Shown piece by piece: positions 1 through 8,002 of a DNA stretch of 9,335 nucleotides. The translations under genes were made by a program, and so were the position numbers. The stretch covers positions 1-9,335 of the forward strand of contig DASXMX010000305.1 in assembly GCA_036495445.1 (NCBI GenBank). Direction: 5' to 3'. The notes under the pieces are model-generated. The model saw only the letters and a program-made list of their open reading frames with translations, was not told where the DNA came from and searched no databases. The first letter of the stretch is position 1, and every line of letters begins with the position of its first letter. Source of the DNA: DASXMX01 sp036495445. Its GTDB lineage: Bacteria > Planctomycetota > Phycisphaerae > Tepidisphaerales > Tepidisphaeraceae.

Positions 1-126
1 GCACGGACAAGTACTCTTGTCCGTGGTGGCTCGAACGGAGACCACGGACATGAGTACATGTCCGTGCCACCCGGAGACGGAGCGCATCGCCAGCATCCGC
101 AGCACGGGCATGAGTACATGCCCATG
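1..126. repeat. Three-copy hairpin repeat cluster with GAGTAC core
   Basis: Three near-perfect palindromic hairpins lie in tandem. Copy 1 has arms CACGGACAAG (2-11) and CTTGTCCGTG (16-25) around TACT. Copy 2 has CACGGACATG (43-52) and CATGTCCGTG (57-66) around AGTA. Copy 3 has CACGGGCATG (103-112) and CATGCCCATG (117-126) around AGTA, with one C-A mismatch. Copy 1 is inverted relative to the others: 1-27 and 41-67 are reverse complements at 25 of 27 positions. Copies 2 and 3 are both followed by CCACCC. Stem differences between copies are mostly compensatory. The cluster lies upstream of cobA-hemD and may be the 3' end region of a gene off the window. A dispersed intergenic repeat is the most likely identity (inference). 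Confidence 0.8.
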
Positions 127-254
127 CCACCCAATGCCGCCCGATCGCGTTGAATTGCCACGTGCGATCGCCCTGGCAGTATGCCCGACTCACGTCGGCC
201 TCTCCTTGCCTTTGGCCCCGCGGGCGACTACTGACTAGCGTTCGTCCGTTCATC

Positions 255-260
255 GGAAGG
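255..260 (+). promoter_or_regulatory. Shine-Dalgarno deciding the TTG start of cobA-hemD
   Basis: GGAAGG ends 6 bases before the TTG at 267. No comparable site precedes the upstream in-frame TTG at 150 or GTG at 162. The CobA homology begins a few residues after 267, so this site marks the start. Confidence 0.7.
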
Positions 261-266
261 CACGCT

Positions 267-1838
267 TTGCAGCACGCTCAACACGGCATCGTCTACCTCG
301 TCGGCGCCGGCCCCGGCGATCCGGGGCTCATCACCGTCCGCGGCGCGGAGTTGCTCAAGTCCGCCGAGGTCGTGGTTTACGACTATCTCTCCAACCCGCA
401 GCTTTTGAGTTATTGCCCGGATGCGGAGGCGATTTATGTGGGGAAGAAGGCGGCCCAGCACTCGATGACGCAGGAGCAGATCAACGCGCTGCTGGTGGAG
501 AAGGGGCGGTCGGGCAAGCGGGTTGTGCGGCTCAAGGGCGGCGACCCGTTCGTCTTCGGCCGGGGCGGCGAGGAGTGCGAGGCGCTGGCCGCGGCGGGCG
601 TGCCGTTCGAAGTCGTGCCCGGCATCACCGCCGCCATTGCAGCGCCCGCGTATGCGGGCATCCCGGTGACGCACCGTGACCTCAATTCCAGCTTCACGTT
701 CGTCACCGGGCATGAGAAGGAAGAGGCCTATCGCGAGGCCGAGGCGAAGTCGCGCGAGCCGGGGGCGGCTTCGGACTTGGATTGGTCGGTTTTGGCGAAG
801 CTGCCGTGCCTGGCCTTTTACATGGGTGTGAGATCGCTTCCCCGGATCTGCCAGAAGCTGATCGAGCACGGGATGGACCCGCAGATGCCGGCGGCGACGA
901 TCCGGTGGGGCACCACGCCCCGCCAGCGAACGGTGGCGGGCACCGTTGCCGACCTGCCGAAGCTCGTCGCCGAGGCGGAGCTGGGGCCGCCGGCGCTGAC
1001 GATCGTGGGCCGGGTCGTGGCGCTGCGCGAGGTGCTCAACTGGTTCGAGCGGCGGCCGCTGTTCGGGCAGACGATCGTCGTCACCCGCACCCGCCAGCAG
1101 GCGAGCGAGCTGTCGAGCCGGTTGAGCGAACTGGGCGCGAACGTGATCGAGGCGCCGACGATCGAGCTGACCGTCCCCGCCGAGTGGTCGGCGGCGGACG
1201 AGGTGCTCCGGTCGATCGCCGCGTTCGACTGGGTCGTCTTCACGAGCCAGAACGGCGTGCGGTTTGCCAAGCAGCGTCTGTCGGACCTGGGCCTCGACGC
1301 CCGCGCGTTCGGCAATGCGAAGGTCGCCGCCATCGGCGACGCGACCGCCCGCGCGATTCGCGAGGAGCTGTTCCTCTCGGTCGATCTGTGCCCCGACAGC
1401 TTCGTCGCCGAGGCGCTGGCCGATGCGCTGGCCGCGAAGGGCGTCGTCCGTGGCTCGCGGTTCCTCCTGCTGCGCGCCGACATCGCCCGGCCGATCCTGC
1501 GCGAGCGATTGGTGCAGGATGGCGCCGCTGAGGTGCGGGACGTGCCGATCTATGAGACGCGGCCTATTGCCGAGCTGCCGGAACCGCTGGTGGACGCGCT
1601 GGCCGCGGGCGAAGTCACCTGGGTCACGTTCACCAGCAGCAGCACGGCCAAAAACTTCCTGGCGCTGCTGGGCCCCGATGCCCGGGCGGTACTCGGAAAC
1701 GTGAAGATCGCCAGCATCGGGCCGATCACCACCCGCACGATTCAAGAACTCGGGTTCTCGCCCACCATCGAAGCGGAGACGTTCAACGTCGAGGGGCTGG
1801 TCGAAGCTCTCGCGCGAGCCGCATCGGCAGGGGCATAG
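267..1838 (+). CDS. cobA-hemD: Fused uroporphyrinogen-III C-methyltransferase / uroporphyrinogen-III synthase
   Basis: A 523-residue cytoplasmic bifunctional tetrapyrrole enzyme. The HemD part cyclises hydroxymethylbilane to uroporphyrinogen III; the CobA part uses SAM to methylate it at C-2 and C-7, giving precorrin-2 for siroheme or cobalamin. The N-terminal methylase (about 5-252) shows VGAGPGDPG at 12-20, the RLKGGDPFVFGRGGEE block within 86-103, PGIT at 118-121, TGHE at 147-150 and AFYMG at 183-187, all typical of SUMT enzymes. The HemD domain (about 266-520) shows VVFTSQNGV at 323-331 and FTSSSTAKN at 455-463, matching the two-lobed synthase fold. The order is that of known CobA-HemD fusions. 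The TTG start at 267 is chosen because GGAAGG lies 6 bases upstream and homology starts at residue 8; the open frame runs back to 150 without family similarity. No other haem or cobalamin gene is adjacent, so it appears monocistronic here. Confidence 0.93.
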   Translation: MQHAQHGIVYLVGAGPGDPGLITVRGAELLKSAEVVVYDYLSNPQLLSYCPDAEAIYVGKKAAQHSMTQEQINALLVEKGRSGKRVVRLKGGDPFVFGRGGEECEALAAAGVPFEVVPGITAAIAAPAYAGIPVTHRDLNSSFTFVTGHEKEEAYREAEAKSREPGAASDLDWSVLAKLPCLAFYMGVRSLPRICQKLIEHGMDPQMPAATIRWGTTPRQRTVAGTVADLPKLVAEAELGPPALTIVGRVVALREVLNWFERRPLFGQTIVVTRTRQQASELSSRLSELGANVIEAPTIELTVPAEWSAADEVLRSIAAFDWVVFTSQNGVRFAKQRLSDLGLDARAFGNAKVAAIGDATARAIREELFLSVDLCPDSFVAEALADALAAKGVVRGSRFLLLRADIARPILRERLVQDGAAEVRDVPIYETRPIAELPEPLVDALAAGEVTWVTFTSSSTAKNFLALLGPDARAVLGNVKIASIGPITTRTIQELGFSPTIEAETFNVEGLVEALARAASAGA

Positions 1839-1848
1839 AGTGGATCTG

Positions 1849-1867
1849 CACGGGTTGGAAACCCGTG
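1849..1867 (+). terminator. Perfect 8-bp hairpin with GGA loop, possible terminator
   Basis: CACGGGTT (1849-1856) and AACCCGTG (1860-1867) form a perfect stem closed by a GGA triloop, 10 bases after the cobA-hemD stop. No T-tract follows, so it is not a classical intrinsic terminator. It may protect the 3' end or be a dispersed planctomycete intergenic hairpin; other GGA/TTC-loop hairpins occur at 7811-7825 and 7873-7887. Confidence 0.5.
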
Positions 1868-1919
1868 TCACGGGCGAGCGAGCGCTCTTGGTCCGGCGTC
1901 CGCGCGAGGAGCCATCGGC

Positions 1920-2501
1920 ATGAGGACGGGAAGGCTGGAGGCGTTCAGCGACGGGGTGATCGCGATCATCATCACCATCATGGTGCTGGATCTGAAGATC
2001 CCGCACGGCAGCGGCGTGGCCGAACTCAAGCCGCTGCTGCCCACGCTCTTCAGCTACGTCCTGAGCTTCGTGTACGTGGGGATTTACTGGAACAACCATC
2101 ACCACATGTTCCAGGTCACCGAACGCGTGACCGGGGGCATTCTCTGGGCGAACCTGCACCTGCTGTTCTGGCTGTCGCTGACGCCGTTCGTCACCGGGTG
2201 GATGGGCGAGAACGACTTCGCGCCCGTTCCGACTGCGTTTTATGGCGTCGTCCTGCTGATGTGCGCCATCGCCTATGTGTTCCTCCAAATGACGATCCTC
2301 AAGGCGCCCGGCGGCAATCCGACGCTGGCCGCGGCGTTGGGCCGGGATGTCAAGGGCAAGTTCTCCCTGGTCCTTTATGTCGCGGGGATCGGCCTTTGCT
2401 TTGTGAACCGCTGGCTCGGGTTCTCGATGTACGTGGCCGTCGCGCTGATCTGGCTGATTCCCGACCCCCGGATCGAGCGGCGGGTGGAGCGCGACGTTTG
2501 A
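1920..2501 (+). CDS. TMEM175-family (DUF1211) potassium channel protein
   Basis: A 193-residue polytopic inner-membrane protein. The N-terminus carries the family signature R-x-x-x-FSDGV (R5, FSDGV at 9-13) followed by a strongly hydrophobic first helix rich in isoleucine, where prokaryotic TMEM175 proteins place the hydrophobic K+ filter. About six membrane segments can be read (roughly 9-27, 42-60, 75-93, 105-126, 146-163 and 168-183), and a YWNNHHH motif follows segment 2. The length is near that of bacterial members, which form tetramers with six helices per subunit. GAGGAG at 1906-1911 lies 8 bases before the ATG. The gene sits 81 bp after cobA-hemD, separated by a hairpin, and 72 bp before the secreted cytochrome-like gene, so it is probably its own unit. 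Channel activity is inferred from family; no electrophysiology is implied. Confidence 0.85.
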   Translation: MRTGRLEAFSDGVIAIIITIMVLDLKIPHGSGVAELKPLLPTLFSYVLSFVYVGIYWNNHHHMFQVTERVTGGILWANLHLLFWLSLTPFVTGWMGENDFAPVPTAFYGVVLLMCAIAYVFLQMTILKAPGGNPTLAAALGRDVKGKFSLVLYVAGIGLCFVNRWLGFSMYVAVALIWLIPDPRIERRVERDV

Positions 2502-2522
2502 GCGGTTTCGAAGCACTAAGAA

Positions 2523-2536
2523 TTGTTTGCAAACAA
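2523..2536. promoter_or_regulatory. Perfect 14-bp palindrome, possible operator
   Basis: TTGTTTGCAAACAA equals its own reverse complement and lies 37 bp upstream of the start codon at 2574. It is AT-rich against a strongly GC-rich background, as many repressor operators are. The centre TTTGCAAA resembles half-site layouts of LacI-like regulators, but no regulator gene is nearby, so the factor is unknown. No convincing -35/-10 pair could be placed beside it. Confidence 0.4.
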
Positions 2537-2563
2537 CACGCCTGCGGCGGACGCATAATACTT

Positions 2564-2567
2564 AGGA
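2564..2567 (+). promoter_or_regulatory. Shine-Dalgarno deciding the 2574 start
   Basis: AGGA directly abuts the ATG at 2568, which leaves no spacer, but lies 6 bases before the in-frame ATG at 2574. This favours 2574. The same arrangement precedes the next gene. Confidence 0.6.
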
Positions 2568-2573
2568 ATGCCC

Positions 2574-5500
2574 ATGGAACTGTCGCCGGCCTTCATCAGG
2601 ATTGCGCTTCTGCTCGGCAGCGTTGCCATGGCGGCGGTGCCGCGGTTCGCGCGGGCGGCGCCGGCCGTCGACTTCAACCGCGACATCCGGCCGATCCTGT
2701 CGGCCAATTGCTTCAAATGCCACGGCATCGACGACGGGGCGCGCAAGTCGAAGCTCCGCCTCGATGTTCGTCAAACCGCGACTTCGACCGCCAAGTCCGG
2801 CAAGGCCGCGATCGTGCCCGGCCACCCCGATCAGAGCGAACTGATCCGTCGGGTTTTCGCGAACAACCCGGATGACGTGATGCCGCCGGCGTCGACCAAG
2901 GTGACGCTTTCGGCCACTCAGAAGCAACTGCTTAAGCGGTGGGTCGCCGAGGGGGCGGAGTACAAGACGCACTGGGCCTTCGTCGCACCCAGGCAGGTGG
3001 CGCTCCCGCCGGTGAAGCAGGCCGACTGGCCGCGAAACCCGATCGATCATTTCGTCCTCGCCCGGCTCGAATCGGAGGGGCTGCAGCCGGCGCCGGAGGC
3101 GGATCGATACACGCTCATCCGCCGGGTGTATCTGGATCTGATCGGCCTGCCGCCCACGCCGGAGGAGGCGGACGCGTTTGCGAAGGACCCGTCGCCCGAC
3201 GCTTATGACAAGCTGGTCGACCGGCTCCTGGCCAACCCGCACTACGGCGAGCGGTGGGCCCGCCGGTGGCTCGACCTGGCCCGATATGCCGACACCAACG
3301 GTTTTGAGAAGGATCGGCCGCGGTCGATCTGGCCTTACCGTGACTGGGTGATCAACGCGCTGAACGCCGACATGCCGTTCGACCAGTTCACGATCAAGCA
3401 ACTGGCCGGCGACATGCTGCCTGACGCGACGCCGGACGACCGCATCGCCACCGGCTTCCATCGCAACACGATGCTGAACGAGGAGGGGGGCATCGACCCG
3501 CTGGAATACCGCTTCCGCGCCGCCGTCGATCGGAACAACACGACCGGCACGACGTGGCTCGGCCTGACCGTCCGGTGCGCGCAGTGTCACACCCACAAGT
3601 TCGACCCGATCACCCAGACCGAGTACTACCGGCTGATGGCGTTCCTGAACAACGCCGACGAGCCCGAGATGGCCGTTCCGAGTCCGCAGATCGACGCGAA
3701 GCGCAAGGCGATCGAGACGAAGATCGCCGCGCTGACGGCCGAGTTGCCGTCGAAGTTCCGCCCCGAAGCGCCGGTGAAGTGGGAGACGCCGATCGCGACG
3801 TGCATCACGGAGCAAAGCGACGCGCAGCGATTGGACGATGGATCGTGGCGGTTCGCCGGGCCGTCGCCGGACCGGGAGACGTACACCTTCACGTTCGACA
3901 CGAAGGCCGATGACGTCGATCGCATCCGGCTCGAAGCGATGAAGGACGGCGACGCCGGCCCCGGCCGCACGAAGCACGGCAACTTCGTCCTGACCGACTT
4001 CGCCGCCACCGTCGCGCCGATCGACGCGCCGGACGATGCGCACCCGGTGAAATTCGCCCGCGCCGAGGCCGACGCAGCCCAAAACGGTTTCCCCGCCGCG
4101 GCGGCGATCCACGCCAAGCCCGGGACCGGATGGGCGGTGGACACCGGGACTCGTCCCATCCCCGACCACACAGCGACCTTCTTCCTCGACAAGCCGGTCC
4201 ACCTGGGCCGAGGCGCCCGCTGGACGATCACGCTGAAACAGCAGTACGGCGAGCAGCACACGCTCGCGCGTCTTCGCCTGAGCCTCGGCTCGCCGGAAGC
4301 GGTCAAGCCGGGCGATGCGCGCGAGGCGCTCGACCGCGCGTTCCATGCATGGGCCGATCGGGAGTCGTCGAAAGCCGTGAAGTGGACCGTGCTTCGTCCG
4401 GTCCGGATGCAGAGCACGACGCCGTTCCTCACGCTCAAGGACGATGGCTCGGTCCTGGCGGGCGGGGACATCAGCAAGAGCGATACGTACGACCTGACCT
4501 TCCACGAGGTGCCCGCGGGCGTCACTGCCGTGCGGCTCGAAGTCCTGCCGGACGACAGCCTGCCGAGCCGCGGCCCGGGCATGGTCTACTACGAGGGGAC
4601 GGCGGGGGACTTCTTCCTCAGCGAGATCACGCTGGACGCGGACGGGAAGCCCGCCAAGTTCGCCAAGGCGACTCAAAGCTTCGCCGCCGGAAAGTTCGTC
4701 GCCGCCAACGCGATCGATGGGGACCCACAGAGCGGGTGGTCGGTCGCCGGCGCTCAGGGGCAGCCGAACCTCGCGGTCTTCGCTTTGGCCGAACCGCTGG
4801 GCGAGGCGAATGCGCTGTCCCTGAAGATGTTGTTCGAGCGGTATCACGCCGCACCGCTCGGCCATTTCCGCATCTCGGTCACAACCGACCCGCGTGCCGG
4901 CGCCCTCGCACTGCCGCCCGAGATCGAAACGGCCCTCGCGACCGCGCCGGAATCCCGGAGCGATTCGCAGCGGGATGCGCTGTTCCAGTACTTCCTCTCC
5001 GTCGCGCCGGAATTAGCCGAGGCCCGCAAACAAATCGATCAGCTTCGCGCCTCGATCCCCAAGCCGTCGACCACGCTCGTGCTGGCCGAGCGCCCGGCGG
5101 GGCACGATCGCCCGACGTACGTTCACCATCGCGGCGAATTCCTGCAGCGCGAGCAGCAGGTAACGCCCGGCGTGCCCGCGTTCCTCCCGCCGCTGCCGGC
5201 CGGCGCGCCGGACAACCGCCTGACGTTCGCCCGCTGGCTCGTTTCGCCCGAGAACCCGCTGACGGCCCGCGTGACCGTCAACCGCCAGTGGCAGGCGTTC
5301 TTCGGCCGCGGGATCGTCCGCACGGTGCAGGATTTCGGGTATCAGGGCGACCTCCCGTCGCACCCGGAATTGCTCGATTGGCTCGCGATCGAATTTCGGA
5401 AGGAGGGCTGGTCGCTCAAGAAGCTCGACCGGCTCATGGTCACCAGCGCCACGTACCGCCAAGCCTCTCTCGTCACGCCCGAGTCGCTCGAGCACGACCC

Positions 5501-6137
5501 GCAAGACGTCCTGCTCTCGCGCGCCCCGCGTTTCCGCCTCGAGGCTGAACTGATCCGCGACTCGGCCTTGGCCGAGGCGGGATTGCTGTCGGCGACGATC
5601 GGCGGCCCCAGCGTCTTCCCGCCGCAGCCGGCGTCGGTCACAACCGAGGGGACGTACGGCGCGCTCCCATGGAAGGCCAGCACCGGCTCGGACCGCTTCC
5701 GCCGCAGCCTTTACACGTTCTCCAAGCGCACGGCCCCGTTCGCGATGTACAACACGTTCGACGGGCCGACGGGCGAGGAATGCATCGCTAGCCGGGAGGT
5801 CTCCGACACGCCGCTGCAGGCGCTCACGCTGCTGAACGACACGATGTTCATGGAAGCCGCCCAGGCACTCGGCCGCACGATCGCCGACGAACACGGGACC
5901 GACGAACAGAAGGCCGCCGACGCCTTCCGGCGATGTCTCACCCGCGCGCCGGATGCGGACGAGGTCGCGATGCTCACGTCCTTCGCCAGGGACGCCCGCG
6001 AGCAGCTCAAGGCGAAGGAAGTAGATCCCGTTAAACTGGCCGGCGGCGGCAAGAAGGACGATCCGGTGGAACGGGCCACATGGACCGCCGTCGCCCGCTC
6101 GATCATGAACCTGGATGAAGCTGTGACGAAGGAATGA
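2574..6137 (+). CDS. Secreted PSCyt1/PSCyt2 (DUF1549)/PSD1 (DUF1553) protein
   Basis: An 1187-residue exported planctomycete protein of unestablished function, often suggested to take part in polymer breakdown or redox chemistry. Residues 1-28 form a Sec signal peptide (hydrophobic IALLLGSVAMAAV, ending ARA before AP). A PSCyt1 cytochrome-c-like domain (about 33-105) has CFKCH at 46-50 and a later MPP (around residue 106) that could supply the methionine ligand. PSCyt2/DUF1549 follows (about 140-355), with its typical CAQCHTHKFDP at 335-345, a second CxxCH. The middle (400-575 and 601-773) contains two copies of a beta-rich module, see findings. PSD1/DUF1553 occupies about 880-1140 (NRLTFARWLVSPENPLTARV onset, NRQW). 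The start at 2574 is preferred over 2568 because of AGGA spacing. It is translationally coupled to the DUF1501 gene 2 bp downstream. Covalent haem attachment is inferred from motifs only. Confidence 0.92.
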   Translation: MELSPAFIRIALLLGSVAMAAVPRFARAAPAVDFNRDIRPILSANCFKCHGIDDGARKSKLRLDVRQTATSTAKSGKAAIVPGHPDQSELIRRVFANNPDDVMPPASTKVTLSATQKQLLKRWVAEGAEYKTHWAFVAPRQVALPPVKQADWPRNPIDHFVLARLESEGLQPAPEADRYTLIRRVYLDLIGLPPTPEEADAFAKDPSPDAYDKLVDRLLANPHYGERWARRWLDLARYADTNGFEKDRPRSIWPYRDWVINALNADMPFDQFTIKQLAGDMLPDATPDDRIATGFHRNTMLNEEGGIDPLEYRFRAAVDRNNTTGTTWLGLTVRCAQCHTHKFDPITQTEYYRLMAFLNNADEPEMAVPSPQIDAKRKAIETKIAALTAELPSKFRPEAPVKWETPIATCITEQSDAQRLDDGSWRFAGPSPDRETYTFTFDTKADDVDRIRLEAMKDGDAGPGRTKHGNFVLTDFAATVAPIDAPDDAHPVKFARAEADAAQNGFPAAAAIHAKPGTGWAVDTGTRPIPDHTATFFLDKPVHLGRGARWTITLKQQYGEQHTLARLRLSLGSPEAVKPGDAREALDRAFHAWADRESSKAVKWTVLRPVRMQSTTPFLTLKDDGSVLAGGDISKSDTYDLTFHEVPAGVTAVRLEVLPDDSLPSRGPGMVYYEGTAGDFFLSEITLDADGKPAKFAKATQSFAAGKFVAANAIDGDPQSGWSVAGAQGQPNLAVFALAEPLGEANALSLKMLFERYHAAPLGHFRISVTTDPRAGALALPPEIETALATAPESRSDSQRDALFQYFLSVAPELAEARKQIDQLRASIPKPSTTLVLAERPAGHDRPTYVHHRGEFLQREQQVTPGVPAFLPPLPAGAPDNRLTFARWLVSPENPLTARVTVNRQWQAFFGRGIVRTVQDFGYQGDLPSHPELLDWLAIEFRKEGWSLKKLDRLMVTSATYRQASLVTPESLEHDPQDVLLSRAPRFRLEAELIRDSALAEAGLLSATIGGPSVFPPQPASVTTEGTYGALPWKASTGSDRFRRSLYTFSKRTAPFAMYNTFDGPTGEECIASREVSDTPLQALTLLNDTMFMEAAQALGRTIADEHGTDEQKAADAFRRCLTRAPDADEVAMLTSFARDAREQLKAKEVDPVKLAGGGKKDDPVERATWTAVARSIMNLDEAVTKE
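3771..4893 (+). repeat. Internal protein-level duplication in the PSCyt/PSD1 gene
   Basis: Two segments of about 175 codons (3771-4299 and 4374-4893) share the same succession of landmarks: VKW, then DGS followed by aGp/aGG, then TYxxTF, then VDRIRLE or VTAVRLE, then FxLTDF or FFLSEI, then VKFARA or AKFAKA, then a DG/GTGWAV or SGWSV turn, and finally LRLSLGS or FRISVTT. The layout suggests two beta-sandwich modules like F5/8 or carbohydrate-binding domains; the fold is an inference. Confidence 0.65.
6128..6133 (+). promoter_or_regulatory. Shine-Dalgarno deciding the 6140 start
   Basis: GAAGGA abuts the ATG at 6134, whose bases overlap the upstream TGA (6135-6137), but is 6 bases from the in-frame ATG at 6140. 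The latter start is favoured. The site lies within the last codons of the upstream gene, consistent with translational coupling. Confidence 0.6.
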
Positions 6138-6139
6138 CC

Positions 6140-7578
<1,439 letters not shown>

Positions 7579-7588
<10 letters not shown>

Positions 7589-7681
7589 CCGCGTGAGCCC
7601 GTGCCGCGTGACCCCGTGACCGCGTGGTCGCGTGATCGCGTGATCGCGTGATCGCGTGATCGCGTGATCGCATCACCGCAT
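7579..7681. repeat. 8-bp tandem repeat GATCGCGT, about 13 units
   Basis: Thirteen consecutive units read GATCGCGT or a near variant. Units at 7634-7665 are four perfect copies; the first (7579-7586) is also perfect; others are GACCGCGT, GAGCCCGT, GACCCCGT, GGTCGCGT, GATCGCAT and CACCGCAT, and one unit (7603-7609) has lost a base. The array begins inside the DUF1501 gene, whose final Ile-Ala-stop codons are repeat sequence. It looks like a minisatellite that grew by slippage. Each perfect unit carries a GATC and a CGCG tetramer overlap. Confidence 0.85.
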
Positions 7682-7699
7682 GATCCTCGCGCCTCATTT

Positions 7700-7725
7700 C
7701 CCTCCCCCGGTACTCCGGGGGAGGG
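7700..7725 (+). terminator. 11-bp hairpin, left copy
   Basis: CCCTCCCCCGG (7700-7710), loop TACT, then CCGGGGGAGGG (7715-7725): a perfect stem 112 bp after the DUF1501 stop. It is followed by more G runs, not T, so termination by itself is uncertain. The same hairpin in inverse orientation is at 7977-8002. Confidence 0.5.
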
Positions 7726-7736
7726 TAGGGAGGGGG
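7717..7736 (+). other. G-quadruplex motif on + strand
   Basis: Four G runs of 5, 3, 3 and 5 bases are separated by loops of 1, 2 and 1 base (A, TA, A). This satisfies the usual G3+N1-7 pattern with very short loops, which favours a parallel quadruplex. It competes with the hairpin at 7700-7725, which uses the first two G runs. Confidence 0.6.
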
Positions 7737-7790
7737 TTTGCCGCGCGACGTGCGAGTTCGAGATTCCGTTCGTCGGAAACCTCATCAGAG

Positions 7791-7835
7791 CCGGGGCAGC
7801 CGCCCCGGTTGGAACCGGAGGTTCCGGGGTCTTTT
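7791..7835 (+). terminator. Hairpins with T-rich tail, possible intrinsic terminator of the DUF1501 operon
   Basis: CCCCGG (7803-7808) pairs with CCGGGG (7824-7829), enclosing AACC/GGTT (7813-7816 with 7820-7823) around a GGA loop, and TCTTTT follows at 7830-7835. This is the only hairpin plus T-tract downstream of the DUF1501 gene. An alternative upstream stem CCGGGGC (7791-7797) with GCCCCGG (7802-7808) would compete for the same bases. It lies 215 bp past the stop, so the 3' UTR would be long. Confidence 0.45.
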
Positions 7836-7872
7836 GAACGAGCGGTGCGAACTCACAGAGGAACGTCAGACA

Positions 7873-7909
7873 TGGACCTTCGGTCCAGACCGGACCGACA
7901 CGGTCCGGT
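7873..7909. repeat. Two adjacent hairpins sharing the GGACC/GGTCC stem core
   Basis: TGGACC (7873-7878) pairs with GGTCCA (7882-7887) around TTC. One base later ACCGGACCG (7889-7897) pairs perfectly with CGGTCCGGT (7901-7909) around ACA, a 9-bp stem. No T-tract follows. Function unknown; probably part of the same repeat block. Confidence 0.6.
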
Positions 7910-7964
7910 TCTGATTAGTTCCTCCGGTCGAAACTGAACTTTAGAGTGAGCGTCGCGCGGTGAA

Positions 7965-7985
7965 CCCCCTCCCCAACCCTCCCCC
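7965..7985 (-). other. G-quadruplex motif on - strand
   Basis: Read on the - strand, G runs of 5, 3, 4 and 5 are separated by A, TT and A. It mirrors the motif at 7717-7736, so both face the same way relative to the gene that ends beside them. Confidence 0.6.
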
Positions 7986-8002
7986 GGAGTACCGGGGGAG
8001 GG
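7977..8002 (-). terminator. 11-bp hairpin, right copy, 3' of the SPFH gene
   Basis: CCCTCCCCCGG (7977-7987), loop AGTA, CCGGGGGAGGG (7992-8002), a perfect stem beginning 33 bp after the SPFH stop codon on the - strand. No T-tract is present. It may end or stabilise the SPFH transcript, or be a dispersed repeat. Confidence 0.5.

Noticed and set aside
155..182. Possible promoter TTGCCA with 16-bp spacer to CAGTAT before cobA-hemD
   Set aside because: The -10 box matches only three of six consensus bases; not reliable in a GC-rich genome.
228..2516. Long - strand open frame opposite cobA-hemD and the channel gene
   Set aside because: It is antisense to clearly homologous genes, very rich in Arg/His/Asp/Gln as expected from the opposite strand of GC-rich codons, and has no recognisable domain.
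2554..2559. CATAAT as a -10 box for the PSCyt/PSD1 gene
   Set aside because: Transcription would start on top of the Shine-Dalgarno and no -35 is at proper spacing.
2562..4865. Long - strand open frame opposite the PSCyt/PSD1 gene
   Set aside because: Shadow of the GC-rich coding strand; low-complexity Arg-rich product.
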